DNA from: Mucilaginibacter sp. UR6-11
Lineage (GTDB): Bacteria; Bacteroidota; Bacteroidia; Sphingobacteriales; Sphingobacteriaceae
Direction of reading: 5' to 3'
DNA: 64,000 bases
Assembly (NCBI RefSeq): GCF_020880695.1
Contig: NZ_JAJIWO010000010.1
Span: 90,551 to 154,550 of the forward strand
Shown: piece by piece, positions 8,344 through 16,062 of the stretch
Position numbering within the stretch: position 1 is the stretch's first letter
How the letters are laid out: the number at the start of each line of letters is the position of its first letter
Program-made: the position numbers and the translations under genes
Notes under the pieces: model-generated
What the model was told of the DNA's origin: nothing
Databases searched by the model: none
Seen by the model: the letters and a program-made list of their open reading frames with translations, nothing else

Positions 8344-8934
8344 TTAAAATTTTGAGAAGTTCGTTAATAATGTCTCACCATAAACGCCTGATTTTTCAGG
8401 GTGAAACTGCACCCCATAAAAATTATCACGCCAAATTGATGCCGAAAATTTTATACTGTAATCTGTAGCAGCCAATGTATAACTATTATCATACTCAATA
8501 AAGTATGAATGTACAAAGTAAAAATGTGATCCAAGGGGAATATCTTGAAAAAGTGGATTTTCCTTTTCAGGATAAACCCGGTTCCAGCCGGTGTGTGGTA
8601 CTTTATGATCCGGACTGCCGGCAAACTTTAAGGTTTTTATAGGGAAGATATCAAGTAGGTCAGAGTCACCCTCTTCAGAATATGAAGTGAGCAATTGCAT
8701 CCCCACACATATCCCTAAAGTAGGTTTCTGGAGTGCCTTGATAGCCGGCACCAAACCAGAGTTTTCCAATTTATCCATGGCTGCGCCTGCATGGCCTACA
8801 CCGGGGATAATATAACGGTCATACTGCGCTAAATCCGCTTCGGTATTTACCATTCCGTAGGCGATGCCCAACCGCTCTAAAGCGGCTGTTAATGAGAATA
8901 TATTGCCGGCGCCGTATCTTATTATGCCTATCAT
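8344..8934 (-). CDS. hisH: Imidazole glycerol phosphate synthase glutaminase subunit
   Basis: Class I glutamine amidotransferase that supplies ammonia to HisF. The 196-residue protein has the nucleophile Cys in TLGICVGMQLL, the oxyanion region PGVGHAGAA and the catalytic His-Glu in GVQFHPEKSG. Nine bases separate it from hisB upstream and four from hisA downstream. HisF is encoded two genes on in the same operon, giving both halves of the enzyme. Confidence 0.96.
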   Translation of the reverse strand: MIGIIRYGAGNIFSLTAALERLGIAYGMVNTEADLAQYDRYIIPGVGHAGAAMDKLENSGLVPAIKALQKPTLGICVGMQLLTSYSEEGDSDLLDIFPIKTLKFAGSPDHKVPHTGWNRVYPEKENPLFQDIPLGSHFYFVHSYFIEYDNSYTLAATDYSIKFSASIWRDNFYGVQFHPEKSGVYGETLLTNFSKF

Positions 8935-8943
8935 GTTTTTACG

Positions 8944-10086
8944 CTATAATAACCCTTTTGTTGATGGTAAAACCATATTGTTTATATCACGCTTTACGGC
9001 CATTTTTATTGCTTTGGCAAATGCTTTAAATATGGCCTCAATTTTATGGTGCTCATTTTGGCCCTCGGCCTTGATATTTAAGTTACATTTTGCCGCGTCG
9101 GTAAATGATTTAAAAAAGTGATAAAACATCTCGGTCGGTACATCACCTACTTTTTCCCTTTTAAAATCAGCTTCCCAAACCAGCCAGGCGCGTCCGCCAA
9201 AATCAATAGCGGCCTGTGCCAGGCAATCGTCCATCGGCAAGCAGAAGCCATAGCGCTCAATGCCTTTTTTATTGCCTAAAGCAGCAGCAAAAACCTCGCC
9301 TAAAGCAATGCCCGTATCTTCAATGGTATGGTGCTCATCAATATGTAAGTCGCCTTTGGCGATGATTTCCAAATCGATACTGCCATGACGTGCGATCTGA
9401 TCCAGCATGTGGTCAAAGAAATGCAGGCCGGTAGATACTTTAGCCTCGCCGGTACCGTCAAGGTTTATTTTTACGTAGATATCGGTTTCCTTAGTGGTGC
9501 GCTTGTTTTCAAAGACGCGTTCGCCCAATTTTAAGAACTCGTAGATCTTTTTCCAGTGGGTTGTTTCTAAAGCCACCACGTCCTTTATATCGGCGTTGTT
9601 CTGCGCTTCGCTGCTGCCAAGGTTCGACTGGTTATTTAACCAGATAGCTTTAGCGCCTAAATTTTTACCCAGCAAAACATCGTTACGGCGGTCGCCGATG
9701 GTGAACGAGCTAGCCAGATCGTATTTAGTCGTATCAAAATATTGCGTCAGCAAAGCTGTACCGGGTTTGCGGGTAGGCGCATTGTCTGCGGGCCAGGTGC
9801 GGTCAATATAGACGGCCGAAAACTTTACGCCTTCGTTCTCAAACGTTTTTAAGATAAAGTTATGTACCGGCCAAAAGGTATCTTCCGGATAGGAAGCGGT
9901 ACCCAAACCATCCTGGTTGGTGATCATCACCAGTTCATAATCCAGTTCGGTGGCAATTTTCGACAGGTATTCGATAGCCCCGGGATAAAACTCCAGTTTC
10001 TCAAACGAGTCTATCTGCTCATCAACCGGCTCTTTGATCATGGTGCCGTCGCGGTCAACAAAAAGTAGTTTCTGTAGCTTGCTCAT
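8944..10086 (-). CDS. hisB: Bifunctional histidinol-phosphatase / imidazoleglycerol-phosphate dehydratase
   Basis: Catalyses two non-adjacent steps of histidine synthesis. Residues about 1-165 are a HAD phosphatase (LLFVDRDGTMIKEP; VMITNQDG; IGDRRNDVLLG). Residues about 185-380 are the dehydratase with the His-rich manganese sites (FFDHMLDQIARHG, DEHHTIEDTGIALGE, HHKIEAIFKAFAKA). The zinc-binding Cys/His loop of enterobacterial HisB-N and GmhB (CPHxP...CDCRKP) is replaced by DRTWPADNAPTRKPG, with no cysteines. It overlaps hisC by four bases. Confidence 0.96.
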   Translation of the reverse strand: MSKLQKLLFVDRDGTMIKEPVDEQIDSFEKLEFYPGAIEYLSKIATELDYELVMITNQDGLGTASYPEDTFWPVHNFILKTFENEGVKFSAVYIDRTWPADNAPTRKPGTALLTQYFDTTKYDLASSFTIGDRRNDVLLGKNLGAKAIWLNNQSNLGSSEAQNNADIKDVVALETTHWKKIYEFLKLGERVFENKRTTKETDIYVKINLDGTGEAKVSTGLHFFDHMLDQIARHGSIDLEIIAKGDLHIDEHHTIEDTGIALGEVFAAALGNKKGIERYGFCLPMDDCLAQAAIDFGGRAWLVWEADFKREKVGDVPTEMFYHFFKSFTDAAKCNLNIKAEGQNEHHKIEAIFKAFAKAIKMAVKRDINNMVLPSTKGLL

Positions 10087-11129
10087 TTAAAATTTTTTAA
10101 AGTGTCGATCAATGTTTCATTCTCGGCGGGTGTACCTACCGTGATACGCAGGCTGCCTTCGCAAAGATCAATTTTTGAACGGTCGCGCACAATAATTCCT
10201 TTTTGTACCAGGAAGTTATAAATATCTTTCGGGTCGGTTGTTTTAACAAGGATAAAGTTAGCGTCTGACGGGTAGATATCCAGCACAAAATCCAGCTCTT
10301 TTAAAGCCAGTACCAGTTTATCGCGTTGTAATAATGTTTCTTTGATCCAGCCGTTTACCTGGTCAACGTTAGCCAAAGCTTTTAAAGCCAATTGCTGTGA
10401 TGATTCGTTAATATTATACGGCGGTTTAACCTTGTTCATCACTTCGATGATCTCTTCGCTGGCGAAGGCCATACCTACACGTAAACCGGCTAATCCCCAG
10501 GCTTTTGATAAGGTTTGGAGTACAACCAGGTTTGAATATTCAGTCAGCTCCTGGATAAAAGTTTTTTGGCGGCTGAAGTTGATATAAGCCTCGTCAACCA
10601 CCACAATGCCGTCAAAGTTATTCAGCAAGGTTTCCACATCATCACGGTTGATGGAATTACCGGTAGGGTTATTTGGCGAGCAGATAAAGATCAGTTTGGT
10701 GTTTTGATCGATAGCTTCGGCTATGCCTTCCAGGTTTAACTGAAAATCTTCGGTAAGCGATACTTTTTTTGCTTGTACATCATTAATGTTGGCTGATACC
10801 TCGTACATGCCATAGGTTGGGGGCACTAATATCACATTATCAACACCCGGGTTGCAAAAGCTGCGGAACAGGATGTCTATAGCCTCATCGCTACCGTTAC
10901 CCAAAAATATATTACGTACCGGTACGCCTTTGATCTCGCTTAAACGTTTTTTAACGTTGTATTGCAACGGATCAGGATAACGGTTATATGGCTCATCCAA
11001 CGGCGAACCAAAAGCATTCTCGTTGGCATCTAAATATACACTTGCCTCACCCTGGAACTCATCACGCGCGGACGAGTAGGGGGTTAGGTTTTTTATATTT
11101 TCTCTTAATATATTGTTTAAATTAAACAT
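10083..11129 (-). CDS. hisC: Histidinol-phosphate aminotransferase
   Basis: PLP-dependent fold-type I aminotransferase making L-histidinol phosphate from imidazole acetol phosphate and glutamate. The 348-residue protein shows the PLP lysine in VVLQTLSKAWGLAGLRVG, the Asp-Tyr pair in VVVDEAYINF, the NPNNPTGN-type loop (CSPNNPTGNS) and the C-terminal substrate Arg in GSLRITVGTP. It overlaps hisB by four bases; the 73-base gap from hisD upstream carries half of a dispersed repeat. Confidence 0.96.
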   Translation of the reverse strand: MFNLNNILRENIKNLTPYSSARDEFQGEASVYLDANENAFGSPLDEPYNRYPDPLQYNVKKRLSEIKGVPVRNIFLGNGSDEAIDILFRSFCNPGVDNVILVPPTYGMYEVSANINDVQAKKVSLTEDFQLNLEGIAEAIDQNTKLIFICSPNNPTGNSINRDDVETLLNNFDGIVVVDEAYINFSRQKTFIQELTEYSNLVVLQTLSKAWGLAGLRVGMAFASEEIIEVMNKVKPPYNINESSQQLALKALANVDQVNGWIKETLLQRDKLVLALKELDFVLDIYPSDANFILVKTTDPKDIYNFLVQKGIIVRDRSKIDLCEGSLRITVGTPAENETLIDTLKNFK

Positions 11130-11149
11130 GGTCTTAAATTGTTATTTCC

Positions 11150-11177
11150 GTTCGTCATTGCGAGGAACGAAGCAATC
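11150..11177. repeat. Half copy of a dispersed repeat in hisD-hisC gap
   Basis: CGTCATTGCGAGGAACGAAG at 11154-11173, followed by CAATCTC, matches the left half of a palindromic intergenic repeat common in many bacteria. The expected right half (reverse complement) is absent, so this is a solo or decayed copy. Seen directly. Confidence 0.55.
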
Positions 11178-11202
11178 TCTACGTATGCAAATCAGCTTTG
11201 CG

Positions 11203-12489
11203 TTATTCTTTCATCCTCACACTTACCGCATTTTTATGCGCGTGCAAGCCTTCTAAATCTGCCAGTATCTCCACCGATGGCCCGATGTTTTTTATGCCAT
11301 CTGGCGTGATATGCTGGAACGTAATTTTCTTCACAAACGAATCAACCGAGACACCCGAATAAGCTTTTGAATAAGAGCTGGTGGGCAGGGTATGATTGGT
11401 GCCCGATGCATAATCGCCCACACTCTCGGGTGTTAAATTACCCAGGAAAACTGAGCCTGCGTTGATGATTTTATCAGTAATCTGCTGCCAGTTATCGGTT
11501 GCTAAGATCAAATGCTCGGGCGCGTATTCATTACTGAACCGCATGGCTTCATCCAAAGTTTTTGTTATGATGATGTATGATTTATCCAGCGCTTGTTTAA
11601 CAATCTCTGCACGTGGTAATACAGCGGTTTGTTTTTCAACTTCAACCAGGGTAGCTTCGGCTATTTGTGCCGATGTGGTCACTAAAATAGATTGGCTGTC
11701 AATACCGTGCTCGGCCTGCGCTAATAAATCCGCAGCAATAAACTCAGGGTTAGCTGTTTCATCAGCAATTACCAGTACTTCTGACGGGCCCGCGGGCATA
11801 TCAATAGCAGTAGTAGTGGTAGACTGGATAATGGTTTTAGCCTTGGTTACAAACTGGTTGCCCGGCCCAAAGATCTTGTCAACTTTGCTAATAGTTTCGG
11901 TACCATAGGCCATGGCCGCGATAGCCTGCGAACCACCGGCCATGTAGATCTTATCAATGCCCAGCAACAAAGCCACATACGCAATAAATGCGTTAAGCCT
12001 GCCGTTTTTTTGCGGCGGCGAGCATACAATAATTTCATGGCACCCGGCTATGCGCGCAGGTATCCCCAGCATTAAAAAGGTGCTTGGTAAAACTGCCGTG
12101 CCCCCGGGGATATACAAGCCAACTTTTTCAATCGGCCTTAATTCGCGCCAGCACGTTACACCGGGCATGGTGGTTACTTTATCCTCGGTTTTAAGCTGGG
12201 TTTGATGAAACTTGTAAATATTATTATAGGCAATATCCAGGGCCGCTTTCTGCTCGGGCAATACAGCCGATGCGATCTCTTCCAGCTCGCCCTTATCAAG
12301 ATAGAGCTTCGTTAAGGTTACCTTGTCAAACTTAGCCGCATAATCAATCAGAGCGCTGTCGCCGTTTTGCTGCACGGTGGCCAGTACTTCTTCAACTATT
12401 GTACGGATCTCATTAGCCGGATCAACATTGCGCTGAACCAGTTTGGTGATATCGTTTTTACTTAAGTCTGAATAATTATATATCTTCAT
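11203..12489 (-). CDS. hisD: Histidinol dehydrogenase
   Basis: Zinc enzyme that performs the last two oxidations from L-histidinol to L-histidine with NAD+. The 428-residue protein has the family motifs IPGGTAVLPSTFLM, GGSQAIAAMAYGT, IFGPGNQFVTKAK, DMPAGPSEVLVIAD and the zinc/catalytic His segments AQAEHG and NEYAPEHLIL, SGTNHTLPT. Full length. It lies after hisG, with a 93-base gap that carries a CCCCGGTAGGGA inverted repeat. Confidence 0.97.
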   Translation of the reverse strand: MKIYNYSDLSKNDITKLVQRNVDPANEIRTIVEEVLATVQQNGDSALIDYAAKFDKVTLTKLYLDKGELEEIASAVLPEQKAALDIAYNNIYKFHQTQLKTEDKVTTMPGVTCWRELRPIEKVGLYIPGGTAVLPSTFLMLGIPARIAGCHEIIVCSPPQKNGRLNAFIAYVALLLGIDKIYMAGGSQAIAAMAYGTETISKVDKIFGPGNQFVTKAKTIIQSTTTTAIDMPAGPSEVLVIADETANPEFIAADLLAQAEHGIDSQSILVTTSAQIAEATLVEVEKQTAVLPRAEIVKQALDKSYIIITKTLDEAMRFSNEYAPEHLILATDNWQQITDKIINAGSVFLGNLTPESVGDYASGTNHTLPTSSYSKAYSGVSVDSFVKKITFQHITPDGIKNIGPSVEILADLEGLHAHKNAVSVRMKE

Positions 12490-12580
12490 AATCCCTCTAA
12501 ATCTTCCCCGGTAGGGAAGACCCTTAGTTTGGTGTTACCAGCTCTTCTCAAATCCTCCCTACCGGGGAGGGTCGGGTGGG
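12490..12580. repeat. Dispersed inverted repeat in hisG-hisD gap
   Basis: CCCCGGTAGGGA at 12506-12517 pairs perfectly with TCCCTACCGGGG at 12556-12567. The flanks CCCTCTAAATC and GAGGGTCGGGTGGGGC belong to the same element type. The 38-base spacer gives a long hairpin in the his message. Seen directly. Confidence 0.65.
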
Positions 12581-12582
12581 GC

Positions 12583-13434
12583 TTATAATATTATCTTCTC
12601 AATAGGCATTACTACAATGCCTTGCGCGCCTGCTTGTTTCAGCTGGCTTATGCGGTCCCAAAAATCACGCTCCGGGATCACCGTATGTACCGCTACCCAA
12701 CCTTCTTCGGCCAATGGTAATACCGACGGGCTTTTAACCCCCGGCAACAGGTCCAGCACGCCTTTTAAGTTGTCCTTTTGAACATTTAGTACAACGTACT
12801 TGGTTTCTTTGGCACGTAATACCGATTGTATACGTTGCATCAACTCCTGTACCAAATCATTGCTTTCGCTGCCTTTTGAACCAATTAAAACCGCCTCTGA
12901 CGACATGACATCAGCAAATGGTTTTAAGCCGTTACTTTTTAATGTGCCACCGGTTGATACTAAATCGCAAATGGCATCGCTTAATCCTAAACCCGGAGAA
13001 ATCTCAACAGAACCTGAAATGGTGCGGATATCGGCGTGTATGTTTTGTTTTTGCAAAAACTTACCCAGTATAACAGGGTAGGTAGTTGCTATTGATTTAC
13101 CTTCAATATCGCTAAGTTTGGTAATATCGCTATTGTTGGTTATAGCTATTTTTAATGAGCATTTACCAAAACCTAAACGCTGCAGGTAAGTTACACTTAC
13201 TTCGGTTTCTTCAATTACGTTTTCGCCTACTATGCCCAGATCGGCAATGCCATCCTGTACATATTCGGGGATATCGTCATCGCGCAGAAAAAGAATTTCA
13301 AGCGGAAAATTAGAAACCGGGGAAATAAGCGAGCTTTTGTAATTTTCAAAATTTAAGCCGCAATTTTTTAATAATTCAACGGATTTTTCGTTGAGCCGAC
13401 CCGATTTTTGGATCGCTATTTTAAGTGTTTTCAC
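12583..13434 (-). CDS. hisG: ATP phosphoribosyltransferase (long form)
   Basis: First committed step of histidine synthesis, joining ATP and PRPP. The 283-residue length marks the long form with a C-terminal regulatory domain (about residues 210-283; SVLPLAEEGWVAVHTVI) that binds histidine for feedback inhibition. The catalytic part shows QKSGRLNEKS, ADLGIVGENVI and the PRPP loop DLVSTGGTLKSNGL. The start codon is GTG at 13432-13434; no upstream in-frame ATG gives a better N-terminus. It is the first structural gene behind a histidine-rich leader peptide, so both allosteric and leader control are likely. Confidence 0.96.
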   Translation of the reverse strand: MKTLKIAIQKSGRLNEKSVELLKNCGLNFENYKSSLISPVSNFPLEILFLRDDDIPEYVQDGIADLGIVGENVIEETEVSVTYLQRLGFGKCSLKIAITNNSDITKLSDIEGKSIATTYPVILGKFLQKQNIHADIRTISGSVEISPGLGLSDAICDLVSTGGTLKSNGLKPFADVMSSEAVLIGSKGSESNDLVQELMQRIQSVLRAKETKYVVLNVQKDNLKGVLDLLPGVKSPSVLPLAEEGWVAVHTVIPERDFWDRISQLKQAGAQGIVVMPIEKIIL

Positions 13435-13501
13435 TGATTGAAATTAAGAGACTATAATAAAAATTATAAACGGGGGTTGTTATTTCGCGTAGAAACATAC
13501 A

Positions 13502-13564
13502 TTATCTAATCACCACAGCGTGGTGATGGTGCAGATGAAGATGATGTAGTTGTGTTAGTCCCAT
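13502..13564 (-). CDS. hisL: his operon leader peptide
   Basis: A 20-codon reading frame from ATG at 13564 to TAA at 13502, 67 bases before hisG. It reads MGLTQL, then HHLHLHHHH, then AVVIR: seven histidines in nine residues. Such a run is the hallmark of a leader peptide whose translation senses charged tRNA-His. The last His codons form one arm of a perfect 8-bp hairpin (ATCACCAC / GTGGTGAT), so a stalled ribosome would open it. It follows a good TAnnTTTG promoter. No classical U-tract terminator is visible before hisG, so the output step could be translational or Rho-dependent. Confidence 0.85.
   Translation of the reverse strand: MGLTQLHHLHLHHHHAVVIR
13509..13527 (-). promoter_or_regulatory. 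Hairpin at the end of the his leader
   Basis: An 8-bp perfect stem (ATCACCAC and GTGGTGAT) closes on a three-base loop. The 5' arm contains the last histidine codons of the leader peptide and the 3' arm its Val-Val-Ile codons. Ribosome position therefore decides whether the stem can form. The role in attenuation is inferred. Confidence 0.7.
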
Positions 13565-13595
13565 TTTTATATAGTAAAACTATAGATAAGCGCCG

Positions 13596-13625
13596 CAAAT
13601 ATAGGCAGTTGTTTTTAAAATCAAA
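13596..13625 (-). promoter_or_regulatory. Promoter of the his operon
   Basis: On the minus strand a TTTG (13622-13625) and TATATTTG (13596-13603) are separated by 18 bases, matching the Bacteroidota -33 TTTG / -7 TAnnTTTG promoter. Transcription would start near 13590, giving a leader RNA of about 155 bases before hisG with the leader peptide inside it. Confidence 0.75.
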
Positions 13626-13648
13626 ATAAATAGTAATCAGCAGGCTAT

Positions 13649-15160
13649 TTATTTGGCCTTTTCGCCGGTATATTCATAGATCGCCCCATCCTTTAAATCA
13701 TATAACTTTTTTAGTTGATGTACTTTTTCAATGTCATGGATATTGATCAGTTCGCTATTATCTAAAGTTTTAAACCAAATGTAGTAGTATTGCTTTTTTT
13801 CATAAAACCTGTCTACATCAGTTTTATAATAACGATGCGGTACCAGGGTTGACGACATCCCGGTAAAAAAATAAACGGCCTCATCTGCATTTGTTACAAC
13901 AGGTATGCCCGGTTTAAAAATATCCTTGTGCGCCCGCAAAAAAGCTATAAAGGGAGAGGTGTTCCAGCTATCGTCCGAGTAGCCCGGTACACCATAATCC
14001 ATTTCGTCATCATAGCGTTTCAGGTCTATTTGCAAAGTAAAGTATTCAAAGGCCAGCATCATGATGATAGCCACGCCGGACAATACATATTTTGCTTTCG
14101 ATTTCACCAAACCAATAACATCAGGCACCCAGCTGGTACACGATATTAATAAGGGTATAAACATGGGCGATAACAACCGGCTGTTTATGCGCTCAAAACG
14201 CGAGAAAGTTGCCAGTAAAATAATGAACAGGCCATAAACTATGGTAAAGGCTATCACTATATTTTCGTAGCTGTTTATTTTTCCTTTAAGGGTTTTAAAC
14301 AATAAAATGCCGATGAGCGATAGTAACACAACTGCCGCTATCGGGATAGCATAATGATCTGCAAAACTACCCAGCGCACCCCAGTCGTTTATAACCGTGC
14401 CGGCATAGTACAGGTTTTGACTGAATGGGGTAACAGAGGGTAGCCGTTTCCCCGTGCTTAAACCCGTATTAAGGCTGTTAAGGAATAAGTTCCCGGCAAG
14501 CAATGATATCGATCCGAGGCCCAATATTAACAGGTGTTTTATTTTTCTGCGGATAGTAAGCTGATCATCCAGCAATAACATTAACCCGCCTGCGCCGGCT
14601 AATGTAATACCTGCATAGCGGGTAATACAGGCAACGGCTGCGATAACAACCACTATTAACAAAGAGAAGGTGCTATGCAGGCGCATATAATGGTGATAAG
14701 CCAATATAAATAACATTACCTCCAGAATAAACAGGGTCTCAGACCATAAAAAGCTGTAGATCTCCAGCAGGGCAGGGCTTAATATAATGGCGGCCAGGAT
14801 CAGCAGTTTATAAATATTTGAATGCGCAATAAACCTTGACAGCATCCAACCGGTTACAAATATGACCGAAGCAAACAGGCATGAGTTAATAACGGATCCT
14901 GCTATAAACGGATTAACCCGGGTAATAAACTGTATCACCCCTAAAAAGAAAGGGTAAAAAATCGGGAAAAAGGTTAGCGGTGTTCCATTAAATGTCAGGA
15001 GCGACCAATGCGCCTGTATGCTGTTAGCTGTACTGGCATACATAATAGAATCAGGCGAGATACCAACACCGCTATAGCTGGTAAACAGATGGATAGCATA
15101 GAAACCTATTATGGCGGCTATGACCGTATCTATATGTTTCAAAAAACGTGTTGATTGCAT
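13649..15160 (-). CDS. Polytopic membrane protein, GT-C/ArnT-like glycosyltransferase candidate
   Basis: A 503-residue inner-membrane protein with about ten hydrophobic segments in its first 370 residues and a soluble C-terminal part of about 120 residues. The first external loop carries GISPDSIMYASTANSI, where an acidic residue shortly after the first membrane helix is the usual catalytic position in GT-C enzymes that use lipid-linked sugars. That supports a glycosyltransferase-39-like role but the family is not certain. It lies 19 bases after a GmhB-type phosphatase, a neighbour from lipopolysaccharide core sugar synthesis, which fits an envelope glycan role. Confidence 0.65.
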   Translation of the reverse strand: MQSTRFLKHIDTVIAAIIGFYAIHLFTSYSGVGISPDSIMYASTANSIQAHWSLLTFNGTPLTFFPIFYPFFLGVIQFITRVNPFIAGSVINSCLFASVIFVTGWMLSRFIAHSNIYKLLILAAIILSPALLEIYSFLWSETLFILEVMLFILAYHHYMRLHSTFSLLIVVVIAAVACITRYAGITLAGAGGLMLLLDDQLTIRRKIKHLLILGLGSISLLAGNLFLNSLNTGLSTGKRLPSVTPFSQNLYYAGTVINDWGALGSFADHYAIPIAAVVLLSLIGILLFKTLKGKINSYENIVIAFTIVYGLFIILLATFSRFERINSRLLSPMFIPLLISCTSWVPDVIGLVKSKAKYVLSGVAIIMMLAFEYFTLQIDLKRYDDEMDYGVPGYSDDSWNTSPFIAFLRAHKDIFKPGIPVVTNADEAVYFFTGMSSTLVPHRYYKTDVDRFYEKKQYYYIWFKTLDNSELINIHDIEKVHQLKKLYDLKDGAIYEYTGEKAK

Positions 15161-15179
15161 ATTGCTGGTCCGTTTACAT

Positions 15180-15671
15180 TTAAACTATCAAATCCAACAC
15201 CGTACTTATGGGCTGGTCGCTGTCAATTAATATACCCGTTACGCCGGCGGCAGTGCCCGCTTCAACGTCGCGTTCGCGGTCGCCGATAAAATAGGATCTG
15301 GCGGGGTCAAGATTATATTTAGTTATACCTTGTAATAACAGCCCCGGCTTTGGTTTGCGGCAATCGCAGTCGCCGGTAAAGTTTGGATGATGCGGGCAGT
15401 AAAAAAAGTCTGTCAGTTCAACACCGTGGCTCTGATAAGTTTCTTTTAACAGCTTGTGCATTTTAGCCAGCTCCTCTTCGGTATACCAGCCCTTGGCCAG
15501 TCCGCCCTGGTTGGTAGCCACCAAAAGCAGGTAGCCTTTATCCTGTAAAATTTTTAAGGCATCAAAATTATCAAGGATATGAAAATCCTCAACCCTTCGC
15601 ACATAATCGCCCATTTCACGGTTCAAAACCCCGTCGCGATCTAAAAAAACAGCTTTATTTTTTGCAGACAT
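15180..15671 (-). CDS. gmhB: D-glycero-D-manno-heptose 1,7-bisphosphate 7-phosphatase family (GmhB)
   Basis: HAD-superfamily phosphatase of heptose biosynthesis for lipopolysaccharide. The 163-residue protein has DxDG motif I (AVFLDRDGVLNREMGDYV), motif II VATNQGGLAKG, the zinc loop FYCPHHPNFTGDCDCRKPKPG and motif III YFIGDRERDVEAG. The intact zinc cysteines contrast with HisB in the same window. Related HisB-N phosphatases share the fold, but a dedicated HisB is present, so the GmhB call is favoured. Co-directional with the downstream GT-C-like gene. Confidence 0.85.
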   Translation of the reverse strand: MSAKNKAVFLDRDGVLNREMGDYVRRVEDFHILDNFDALKILQDKGYLLLVATNQGGLAKGWYTEEELAKMHKLLKETYQSHGVELTDFFYCPHHPNFTGDCDCRKPKPGLLLQGITKYNLDPARSYFIGDRERDVEAGTAAGVTGILIDSDQPISTVLDLIV

Positions 15672-16062
15672 TAATTATTAAATTTCGGCTAAAATACGAA
15701 ATCAAATTTTAACGTTTTTTAGGAGGCGGGGCGCCGCCTGTCACATCTCATTTTTTAGCGGGAAAAATTAAATACGGTGATTCCTGATCTCGTCCTAATT
15801 ACATTTTGCCCTTAAATTTAAAAGAAAATGCAATTTCGTCTATCAAACCAATAGGATTACATATTGCGGATATATATGATATAGGTCATCGATTTTGCGA
15901 TAATTTAATTGATTTTGGCTTAATTTTATTAAATTCAAAATTAATATACAAATTATCTGCCAATAATTAAGATAATACCAAAAATTTATAATTATATCGC
16001 AAAAATGCTTTGGTTTCTGTATTTTCGTGGTTACGAACACTTATAAACCCGTTTGTACAGCG
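15672..16062. other. Gene-free AT-rich stretch between gmhB and gltB
   Basis: About 390 bases with no convincing gene. It holds a small GC hairpin (AGGCGG / CCGCCT at 15724-15739) near the gmhB end and a long AT-rich tract before gltB. As divergent genes start at both ends it must contain two promoters, but no clean TAnnTTTG with proper spacing was found for either. Confidence 0.5.

Noticed and set aside
13435..13501. Classical U-tract attenuator terminator before hisG
   Set aside because: No GC-rich stem followed by T residues is found; only weak AT stems occur. The leader call rests on the His codons, promoter and 8-bp hairpin.
15724..15739. Terminator for gmhB
   Set aside because: The hairpin lies upstream of the gmhB start, not after its stop, and has no T-run.
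16027..16062. GTG start of gltB at 16027
   Set aside because: The 12 added residues do not fit family N-termini; ATG 16063 gives the usual short propeptide before the catalytic Cys.
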